Source of the DNA: Dromaius novaehollandiae
Taxonomy: Eukaryota; Chordata; Aves; Casuariiformes; Dromaiidae
NCBI RefSeq assembly: GCF_036370855.1
Contig: NW_026991398.1
Span: forward strand, 2,232,001-2,296,000
Direction: 5' to 3'
Length of the DNA stretch: 64,000 nt
Shown: piece by piece, positions 34,233-43,129 of the stretch
Layout: every line of letters begins with the position of its first letter
Numbering within the stretch: position 1 is the stretch's first letter
Position numbers and translations under genes: made by a program
Notes under the pieces: model-generated
Seen by the model: only the letters and a program-made list of their open reading frames with translations
The model's database searches: none
Told to the model about the DNA's origin: nothing

Positions 34233-36730
34233 TGAAGTGACTTCTCCAGTGCTTCATTTTTAGATACTTCACAGCCTTTGACAGCATCTGGGGACATTCC
34301 TGAAGGATTTATCAGCAAGTTCTGGAAAATAACTGGGGTGAAGGGAGGTGACTGCTTTCCAGGATGTGAGGAGAAAACTGCCTGCTGTCTCCCTGGCTGT
34401 GCCATCTCCATGGCAGTGACCTCCTGAGCCCCCTGATGACACAAGCTGAGGTCACAGTGGGATGTGCTGCATCACAGGGAGGTCTCCCCAGTGCCACAGG
34501 GGTACCCTCACTTCCCTGTGAGGCCTGGTCACTGCTGGGCACCGCTCATGTGCTGCCTGCCACTGCCCTCTGGAGCCACTCCGTGGCAAGGAGAGGGGTT
34601 GGGAGCCACGCTGGGGCCCCTCACTGACAGGCAGAGAAAGAGAGACCCACCAGAGATTTTTATGCAATTAGACAGGAAGAGCGTCCTTCCTCCTCCTCTT
34701 AGAGGCAAGCCAAGAGCAAGGGGACAAGCAAGACGGAGGATGGATGGACCATCACCATCAGTCCAGACCCCAGCTCCTTGTTCCCAGTACTCCTGCAGCT
34801 CTCCACCAAGGGTAAGGGCTTTGGGAGCTCCTTCCTGAAGAGTCACAGAAAGACTGCTAACTATAAAAAAGGATGTGGATCCTGGGCTGTGGGGGTGGCT
34901 GCACAGGGTGGGGGCTGCCAAGAGAGCCTTGTTGTAGAGTCCTGACTGGCTGGGGGGCACAATGTGGCAGGCAATGTGACTCCTGGGTGCTGGGGCTCAG
35001 CCCTAAGCCCCCAGGATCCTGTGGGGGTGGGGGCAATCCATGGCCAGGTTTCCCTGGGAGTGGGTCCCCCTTTGGGATCTGGCTCTGAGAGGAAAGGGGT
35101 GCTGCATCCCAGAGGCTGGGGTGACCTGCAGTTCCGTGGGGCTCTCAAGAGCCTGCTGGAAATGCCCTTGCTGGAAATGGATCCTTCACCTTGTAAGAAA
35201 TCCCAGTAGTCTACTTGTTTGGGAGAACCTCTGTTCCTTCCCCATGGATCCTCTTCTGCCTTCATTTTGGCAGAGCATGTTTTGGGTAAGGAGATGCCAT
35301 CTTCAGACAGTCACAGCCCCTGTCCTCCTGCAAATTGGCGTCAAACCTCTGCAGCCAGAAGAAAGCATGCTTGGGAGAGAAGCTTGGAAACAGGTGGGGG
35401 TGCCAGTGCCACTCCATAAGCCCTGGCTGATCCCAAGCATTCTTCTTTAAGCCACAATGGGCAGTGCTGGGGGGAGTCCATCAGGGCCATCTACCCCAGC
35501 CCTCCTACGGGCCCTAAACCATTGGCAGGCCCAGAGCTGCTCTCCCCATTGCTGCCCCCTCATCACTGCCCTGTGCCCCCATGGGCTCCTCAGCCCTGTG
35601 GAGTGACGCGCCGGGGCCCAGCCCAGCCCCGCAGAGAGCAGCCCCTGCCTGGCCGCGGCCCAACCCTGCCGGGCGCAGCGCGAGGGCTGCCGAGCCCCGG
35701 GGCTGCTGCAGGCAGGGGACCCGGGACCCAGAGGCCACAGGGCCCGGCCCAGCCCTGCCCTGCCCTGCCCAGGGCAGCAGGATGCTGCCCATGGACTCCA
35801 GCACCCCGGCCATGCCCAGGGCCCCCGCGCCAGCAGCAGGGCCAGCACCAGCACCAGGCCCGGGGCTGCTCCCCCATGCTAGGCTCAGCCCCTGGGTGCA
35901 GGGCAGCCAGGAGCCCCTTGGGACCCCTGCGGCAGAGGCCAGCCCCTGCGGGGCACCAGCCCCAGGACCCCGCACTGCCCGGGCACACGGCACCGGGCTG
36001 CCCCCAGGCCCCGCCGCGCCCGGCGCTGCTGCCCACAACATGGTGGCCCACTGCGGGGGGGGGGGAGGGGAGGGGCAGAGCTGGCCGCCAGGGCAGGAGG
36101 CTGCAATGTTTCCCCGGCAACGCCCCAGTGCTGCCTCCTATTGGCTGCTGTGAGGAGGTGGGCTGGGCTGGGTTTGACTGGTGGCTCTGTCAGCCAATCG
36201 GAGTGCAGCATGTGGAAAAACCCAGCCCTGGGAGCACGGTGAGACCAAAGTGGGAGCGAGGGGGAGGGTGAGAGCAGGTGGGAGCAGGGCTGGCGGGGCT
36301 GTGGGTGCGTCCTGATGGCGGCGGGTGCCCTCCCGCCGGGGCGGGGGCAGCGGTGCTGCCCTGGGGCTGCTTTCCTCCCGGAGCTGCAGCAGGGGCTGGT
36401 GGGGCCAGGAGCACGGGACAAAGCGCCCTGGCCCCGGGGGAGCTGCCCTGCCAGCCAGACGTGCCGGCTGCCCCTGAGCAGCCGGGTCGGGGCAGCTGGG
36501 GGGGTTTGGGGGCAGGAAGCTTTGCCCCTGCCCTGGGTCGCAGACCCCTTCTCCAGCCTTTCCCGGAGCTGCTGCTTTGGGGCAGGAACTGATCCGTAGC
36601 GGGTGTTTCACTGCCCGATGAGCATTGGGAGGCCCCGGGGTGAGTCTGGGCAGCCGCTCAGGAGCTGGCTGAGCCCTGGGGGAGGCAGGGGCAGCTGCAG
36701 GCGGCAATAGCCGCGTGGCCGGGCTGTGGG
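34232..36730 (+). repeat. GC-rich module P, copy 2
   Basis: Direct duplicate of 20,280-22,000, with an extra ~430 bases at 35,077-35,505 and a longer GC-rich continuation (36,270-36,730). CpG-rich between 35,580 and 36,600. Frames of up to 249 codons are open here, but they are not preserved against copy 1 (frameshifts in the middle), so I do not call a gene. The module leads into the minisatellite. Confidence 0.6.
36108..36198 (+). promoter_or_regulatory. Promoter-like X-box / double CCAAT module, copy 2
   Basis: GTTTCCCCGGCAAC (36,108-36,121) fits the RFX X-box consensus GTNNCC-N(0-3)-RGYAAC. An inverted CCAAT box (ATTGG, 36,140-36,144) follows after 18 bases, and CCAAT (36,194-36,198) lies 54 bases beyond it. 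The shared line of sequence continues to a possible donor (GTGAGA at 36,239), which copy 1 has as GTAGGA. RFX and NF-Y promoters drive ciliary/testis genes and MHC-type genes; which applies here cannot be told. Confidence 0.45.
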
Positions 36731-36849
36731 CAGGGAGGTCATGGCTGTCTGCGAGAGCTGGGCCAGGAGATCCCCAGTGTCAGATCAGCTCTTGGTCACT
36801 AGCTGCCAGGCCAGCAGGAGGCCCGTGGCTTGGGTTTATGCTTTTAAGA

Positions 36850-37900
36850 TCATTTCTGCCTGAGCAGCTGATAAGCAGGATTGGGCTCATGGCTGGGGAA
36901 GTTATTGTGAGGTAGCTTCTGTCTCAGATGCTTATAGTCCAGTGACAGGCACATGGCTGTGAAGGGGACTGTGAGGTCATCTCCTTCTGAGTCCCTGATA
37001 GGCCAGCAGCAGGCCCCTGCCTGGGAAGGTCCTTGGGAGGTCACTGCAGACAGAGCAGCTGGCAGGCAGCAGCTGGCACCTGGCTGGGAACTGACTCGGA
37101 GGTCCCTCCTGTCCCAGCAGCCTCTGGGGCTGCAGCAGGTGCCTGGCTGTAAAGGTGCCTGTGAGGTGCCTTCTGGGTGAGAAGCTGATAGGCCAGCAGC
37201 AGGCTGTGAAGTGGGGAATGTGCTGGTGAGGTCAGCTGTGTGTCAGTATGTGACAGGCCAGTAGCAGGCCCCTTGCTGGGAATGGACTTTGAGGTCATTT
37301 CCTGCAGAGCAGCAGGGAGGCCAGCAGCAGGCACGTGGTGGAGAGATGTTTGTGAGCTCAGCTCTGTCTCAGTGCCTGGTAGACTGTGTGGAGGCACATT
37401 GCTGGGAGAGTCGCTGTGAGGTCACTTGTCTCTGCAAGGCTAGCACTTGGCTAATGGCTTGGGCATTTGCTTGTGAGGTCACTTGTGTCTGAGTCCCTGA
37501 TAGGCCAGCAGCAGGCAGATGGGTGTGGAGGTTGCTTGTGAGGTCTCCTTGGCAGAGGACCTGGTAGGACAGCAGCGTGTTGGTGGCTGGGGAAGGTATT
37601 TTGAGGCAACTTGTGTCTCTAAAGCCACAGGCCATCAGCAGGCACCTGGTGGGGGCATGCACTTGTGAGGTCACTTCTATCTGAGCAACTGCTAGGCCAG
37701 CAGCTGTTGGTGGTGAGGTGACTTCTGGGTGTGGTGAGTGTGCCCAGAGGAGGGATTGACACCTGCAGATCTCTACAGCAATATGGAAATCGAAGTATGT
37801 GCAAAGCTGATAGGCCAGCACTTGACTCCTGTGTGGGGTAAGCGCTTGTGAGGTCCTGTCTGCCTGAGTACCTGATAGGCCACCAGCAGGCATAGGGCTA
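36850..37900 (+). repeat. Degenerate ~64-base minisatellite, left part
   Basis: Tandem units with the core gtgaggtcacttctgtctga, then g-tacctgataggccagcagc, then aggcacatggctgtg. Successive ggcca marks at 37,191, 37,256 and 37,319 give periods of 65 and 63. Units are strongly diverged and some are partial. The array is split by the R2-type insertion. Confidence 0.8.
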
Positions 37901-39112
37901 TTTAATGAACCATAGATACTATAGTACCTTTTCCAGGTTGGGATTGAGAGGCGGCCCGTCCGCCCAAGTCAAATTAAGTGAAGGTCATCTGGAGACGAGT
38001 TGTTACATCCCTACGTACAAGCTCAACCACACGGGAGCTGGGCAAGAGCAAAATTCAGCAAGACAGAAGACTGAGCAAGCCCATGTCATCTGTGTGAAGA
38101 ATTTTACTCTTGCCTTCCAAAGAAGGACTTTGGATTAGTAAGTCATATACTGGTTAGTACAAAACATTAAACATCTTTACCTTTACTGCTAAAGATGTGA
38201 ATCATATCTACTGAGGATAGGAGGGCTCTACGAGAAAAGAGCCTCGCTATCCTTAATTGGCAGCTACTGGAAAGTCCAAGGTCAGCGAGGAAACTGTCGT
38301 TTGCCTTATGCCACTTCCCGCGAGTGCCAATTGGGAAACCCAGGAACTCCACCTCTCCAGTTTTGGTCAATTCTTTCACTTGTTCTTCAAGAGGTTGATA
38401 CTTTCAGACTTTCTCTGCCGCTGCGTCCCCCAGAGATGACAATCCGCTCTCGTAGCAGACTGTAACATCCACTACTTTCGCCCAGCCTTCTTTAGCCACC
38501 ACCAAATCCAGCTTGAAGAGCTCGATGTTATTATCTCTGAGGTTGGGCTCTACATAGATCTCCCAACCCAGTTTCTTAGCTTCTCCAGCCAGCAATCCAC
38601 AGAAGATGTTGTGCCTTTTAATCCGTGCATCCTGGACTGCAGGGCAGTATCCAATAATATGTGAACAAGTCTCCCATTCTGCAAGACAATGCCTACATCC
38701 CTTTGGTGCCCCTTCTCCCAGCCCACGTGCCAAATACTGCCTAGTGGGATAGACATTGGCACGCAGCTGTATTGCTGTTAATAGCTTCCTGTGGGGAATG
38801 CCCCAGTAATGTATGAGCCAATCATAACTGATACTATCATTCTCAAAGTTCTTAATGCTGTGGCCCTGTGCTTTTGGATTGGCCCAGTTTTCTAACTCTC
38901 TTTTCCTCCACTTGCTAGGAATAGGATAGATGACCCGGGGAGATGGTACTTCCCATTCAGACGTTGTCTCGCTCCCATCCAGTACGGTCGGAATTCCCAT
39001 GGGGAGTTCTTCCCCAATTGATGGTATTTTATCGGCCTTTCCTCCAGTGGCGATCCACACCTTCTCAAAGGTGTGGATCCACCCATCCCGTAGGGCTAGG
39101 ATGTAGGTTTTG
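37901..39112 (-). mobile_element. 5'-truncated R2-type non-LTR retrotransposon
   Basis: A ~1.2 kb insertion inside the minisatellite, transcribed on the minus strand. It encodes the C-terminal end of an R2-clade protein (CCHC knuckle plus restriction-like endonuclease, see the pseudogene entry), followed by ~270 bases of 3' UTR. The 3' boundary is ...GTTCATTAAA then TAGCCCTATGCCTGCTGG, where the last part is host repeat that resembles the 28S rRNA R2 target. The 5' boundary falls at 39,112-39,113 within another repeat unit; about 18-20 bases of the expected unit are missing between the two sides and I see no target duplication. Truncation is typical of target-primed reverse transcription. R2 is known in birds, but normally in 28S rDNA. 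Confidence 0.85.
38167..39112 (-). pseudogene. R2-type ORF, C-terminal part (CCHC and restriction-like endonuclease), one in-frame stop
   Basis: One reading frame from 39,112 to 38,167, broken only by a UGA at 38,406-38,404. In order: a stretch with YDWLIHYWG and AIQLRANVYPTR (post-RT/thumb region), the zinc knuckle C-x2-C-x8-H-x4-C (CRHC...SH...YC, near 38,700-38,650), RIKRHN, then FKLDLVV and VVDVTVCYE, which correspond to the PD...D/E core of the R2 restriction-like endonuclease, and finally GFPIGTRGKW and FSRRALLSSVD, which match the R2 C-terminus. The usual proline of the PD motif is leucine. The upstream ~36 codons of the open frame (39,219-39,113) are minisatellite sequence. Lacking the N-terminal fingers and RT, it cannot move on its own. 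Confidence 0.85.
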
Positions 39113-40395
39113 GGGTCACTCCTGTCTCTGCAGCTGATTGGCCAGCAGCAGGCACATGACTTGGATGTTGATTGTGAGGTCCCTTCTGCCCAAGTACCTG
39201 ACTGGATAGCAGCAGGCACAGAGCTGGGTCATGTCCATCAGGAAGCTGAAAGGCCATCGGCTGGTGTGTGGGCTTGGATGTTGTTTGCGAGGTTCTTTGT
39301 ATCTGATCAGCTGATGGGCCACTGAGAGGCTGATGGGTGGCAAAGTTATGATGAGGTGAATTAGGTCTTGGAAGTTCCTAAGCTACTAGGAGGACCCTGG
39401 CTGTGAAGATGACAGTGATGTCACTTCTGTCTCTGAAGGTGATGGTCCGGCAGCAGGCACGTGGGTGTGGAAGTGCCTGTGAGGTCACTTATCCTGGAGA
39501 ACATGATAGGCAAGCAGCAGGCTCACAGCAGGAAGATGTGCTTCTGAGGTCACTTGTGCCTGAGGACCTGATTAGGCAGCAGGCACAGAGCCTGCTGACA
39601 CAGAGCCTGCAGGCACAGAGCCCTCGCCCTGCTGGCAACACTCTTCCCAGGGCAGCCCAGGAAACCATTGGCTTTCTTTGCCACGAGGACATGTTGTTGC
39701 CTCATGCTGCTTCATGTTGTCTACCAGCACCCCCAGGTCCTTCTCTGCAAAGCTGCTGTCCAGCCAGCCAGCGCTCAGTGTGTCCTGGTGCATAGGGTTA
39801 CTCTTTCTCATGGGCATTTCCCTTGGTGGAGCTTCATGAGGTTCCTCTGTGCCCATTTCCCCATCCTGCCGAGGTCCCTCTGAATGGCAGTGCAGACAGC
39901 TGTTGTATCATGGCTGTATTGTAGGAGAAGATTGTGTCTCAGAAGCTTGTAGGCCTTTAGGTCTACATGCACATAACCCTGCACAGGGGAACTGTGAGGT
40001 GACTTCTGTGTCTGCAGGTGATGGGCCAGGAGGAAGCACAGGAGTTGGAAACTGTCTGTGAGGTGACTTGTGCCTGAGTGCCTGATAGGCCAGCAGCAGG
40101 CACATGGCTTGCATTGTGATTGTGAGGTCACTTCTGCATGAGTACCTGACTGGACAGCAGCTGGCACATAGCTGGGTCATGTCCCTCTGAGAAGCTGACC
40201 TGCCAGCAGCAGGCATATGGGGTTGGAAGGTGATGATGAGAGTACTGGTTTCTGATGGGCTGATAGGCCCCAAAGCTCAAAGGCCAATCTGAGGCAGATG
40301 GCCACGAAGGTGATGGTGAGGTCACTTCTGTCTCTGCAAGGGATGGGCAAGGAGCAACAGTCTGTGAGGTGACTTGTGCCTCAGTACCTGGGGTG
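39113..40395 (+). repeat. Degenerate ~64-base minisatellite, right part
   Basis: The array resumes exactly at the R2 edge (ggggtcactcctgtctctgc, agctgattggccagcagcag) and continues to about 40,395, interrupted by a CR1 piece at 39,625-39,935. Clear cores at 39,131, 40,090 and 40,200. Units are as diverged as those in the left part, so the array is old relative to the R2 insertion. Confidence 0.75.
39625..39935 (-). mobile_element. CR1-type LINE fragment within the minisatellite
   Basis: Complement of a CR1 ORF2 3' segment; blocks such as accagcacccccaggtcctt and cttcatgaggttcctctgtg, with gaggtccctctgaatggcag, are diagnostic. The minus-strand frame contains SSFAEKDLGVLVDN. It is an independent insertion into the array. 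Confidence 0.75.
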
Positions 40396-40399
40396 TGAG

Positions 40400-41580
40400 T
40401 TTTCTACCTGTATGGTTTGCACCTCGAAGTAGATGGTGCCATCCTCTCCAGTCTTTCTTTCCTGAAGCTCAGACATGTACGTTTTGCCCTCAGGGGAGCT
40501 GAATCCTTCCCATGACTGTTAAACCCATGCCCTGTGTTCATCCAGAGGACAGCAGGGAGGGTTTTCTCCTGTTGGCTTGCTCCCATGCCACAGGGGCTCT
40601 TCAGCTGGGATTCGTCTCCCCTTTTTGGACAACCACCATGGGGAGGTCTGTGCACTCTTGCTCGTACAGGCTTCTCTTACAGCTGACAGAGGGTCTCAAT
40701 CCTTATCCAGGGTAATTCATCCTTGCAGCACCATGGACTCACCTGGCTCCTTCATCCTCTTGGCCTCTGGGAGCCTGATCAGTCCAGGCACAGGCTGGCT
40801 ATTAGCTCACTCCTGGACTATTCTTTAGAGGTGAACCCCCTCTGAGATGAAATCCCAAGTGTGGATCTGAAGCTACTTTGGACAAAGGTCCCCTCTTGGC
40901 AGTGAGGTGTGGAAAAAAACAAGTGAGGGTCAGTTCCTTCTAGAGTGGTCCAGGGCTGTCCCAGCAGGCTTTGCACAGTTAAACTCACCCACCCATCATC
41001 AAACTGTACATTAGAGCACACAGTGTGACTCCTTCTTGGTATCACACTGTAAAACCCCCATGGCTGGTAATAATACATCATGCAAAACGTTGGGCACACT
41101 GAGCTGCCACTGAGCTGAACCTTCCCAGTGATGCCTGTGCTGTCCCTGGGCTGCAGGGGCGGTACCCTGGGCTCGGAGGAGATCTAGGCGAGGAGCTGTG
41201 CGCTGCTCGGTGGCAGGTCCGCTGCAGAGGAGCGAGTCCTGAGCAGCACCCAGATGTGTCCCTATCACCTGTGTCACCCCCTCCCCTCCCCAGGACTGTC
41301 ACTGCTGCTGGGTGGACTCTCTGAGGTGCTGGATGACATCACAAAGCCTGCTGGCCAGCACATCTGCTGAGGGCCAACCACCAGCTGCAGTGGAAGTGAC
41401 CTCACAATCAGCACTGCAGCCATGTCCCCTTTGCCTGCCTCTCCCCATCCTCTGCAGATGCAGAAGAAAGGGCAGAGAGGCAGAAGAAGAGATAGGAAAT
41501 ATGTGTGTTTGAATATAGCAGTTCCTCAGAACAAAGTTTCTCCATGCAGAGTGCTGGTAGGAAATCCATCAGGAATGAAT
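40400..41580. other. Intergenic region without a recognised gene
   Basis: No convincing gene. 40,424-40,451 resembles 8,685-8,711. At 41,392-41,411 a short reversed copy of the minisatellite core appears (gaagtgacctcacaatca). 41,110-41,250 is GC-richer. Confidence 0.4.
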
Positions 41581-41587
41581 AACTGTA

Positions 41588-41631
41588 AATATATATATAT
41601 GTATATAATACATATATACAATAAAAAAGAA
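41588..41631. repeat. AT microsatellite
   Basis: Imperfect (AT)n tract with interspersed gt and ac steps, followed by an A-rich stretch to ~41,660. 41,660-42,100 after it holds nothing I recognise. Confidence 0.85.
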
Positions 41632-42099
41632 ATAAAAATCCATTCCAACTGATAAAAAAAATTTGAAGTAGTGGAAATGAGGATTTTTTTCAGCTCTTGC
41701 ATAGAGTTATTTTTTGAATGGGTTTTACCTTATGACTAGAAGTCAGTGTTCAGGCTTTTATTCATTTGCCCACATATAGAGCCTATTGCTGCCTGAGATG
41801 CCCTGGGGTGGCTGTGTTCCCATATGGAGCTGGGAAATGTTACCCAGGACCTATGGGAACCTCTCTGGAGCATTAGGTGGTCACCAGGAGAAGTCTCTCA
41901 AGACCTCTCGGTGAGACAACTTATTCCTCTCTCTTGACTAGAAAGGGAAGTCCAGACACTTGCATTAGACATAGACATGGGCACTATAATGGCCTGGCAT
42001 TGTGTGAGATCAGCCTCATCCCTGTTGTCACCTCAAATGGAGTAGCACTTCATTTACTGTGCAGGGAAGGAAACGGGAGTGTGGCTAGATGATTAGGGA

Positions 42100-42720
42100 C
42101 TCCTTTCAGACATCACTCTCAGGGTGCTTCCTGGGGGCAGTGTAAGGGTGGGGGTGTGCAATGCTGAGCACAGGACAATGATATGGCACCTCCTGGGCTC
42201 CCTGTGGACAAGGAGGCCACAGTGCTTTAAAGAAACAGCGTCTTGTCAGAGGCCTCAGTGGCAGAGACAACAGCCATAGCCAAGAGGACAAAGACCTTTG
42301 GAGGCTCTGAGCCTTGGCAGTGCCCTTGGTCATCTCCACCACAGGCTGTCTTACACTGTCCCAGGCCTGTGCCCCTTTCCCTACAGCCTGTAGACACCTA
42401 ACCTGCTTCCCTGCCTTGCTCTCACCCCAGGATCTCCCCACCTTTACTGGTGTCTGTCTGTCCTCACTTACTTCTCCTTGAAATACAAAGCCAGGGGCTG
42501 ATCACAGACTGCCTCTGCATGACCTGTGGCACCACAGCACTACCCTTCAAGTGACATTTCCTTTTCCTAAGGTCACAGCTGAACCTCTCAAGCTGAAGTT
42601 TGTGGCTGTTTCCCTTTCTCTTGCTGTTTCCCACTACCAAGAAAAGCTCCATCATCTCTGAAACTACCCCTCAAGCAGTCACAGGCTCCTACGCTACTGC
42701 CCTCAGCTTCCCCTTCATCA
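42100..42720. repeat. Duplication module V, copy 4 (partial)
   Basis: 42,110-42,430 matches 57,440-57,720 directly (gtgggggtgtgca, gcacctcctgggctcc, agccaagaggacaaagacct), and 42,470-42,740 matches 32,270-32,020 inverted. It lies outside the CR1 piece of unit 4, as V does in the other units. Confidence 0.6.
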
Positions 42721-43120
42721 GGTTAAAGAAGCCCAGGTCCTTCAGCCTCTCCATAAAGGCCTTGTCCTTTAGGTCCTGATGCCATCTTGGCAAATCTCCT
42801 CTGAACTCTCTCCAGTTCCTCCCCATTGCTCCCGTACAGGGCATCCCACATTGGGACACCCTATTCTAGATGTGGCCACAGCAGTGCTGAGATGAGGGGG
42901 ATAATAATTCAGCTTGCCTGGGTGGCCACTCACTTCCTAGTGCAGCCCCGTATGCAGCTGGCCACATTTGTGGTGAGCACGCAGCACTGGCTCATATGGC
43001 ATCCCTTGCAATGTCCAGGCCCTTCTCCTCAGGGTCACTCTTCTGCCCATCGAGACCCAGCCCATCCAGATGCACAACTTTATGAGTTTTTTGTTGCCAA
43101 ATCCCCAAGTTTCTCGTGGC
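42720..43120 (-). mobile_element. CR1-type LINE fragment in unit 4
   Basis: Complement of CR1 3' ORF2 sequence (aggtccttcagcctctccat, cctctgaactctctccagtt, ttctagatgtggccacagca). It sits head-to-head with U copy 4, as in units 2, 5 and 6, but it retains a different segment. Confidence 0.7.
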
Positions 43121-43129
43121 CGCAAGATA

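Noticed and set aside
36850-40395. CRISPR array
   Set aside because: Units are degenerate ~64-base tandem repeats without unique spacers, in a vertebrate sequence.
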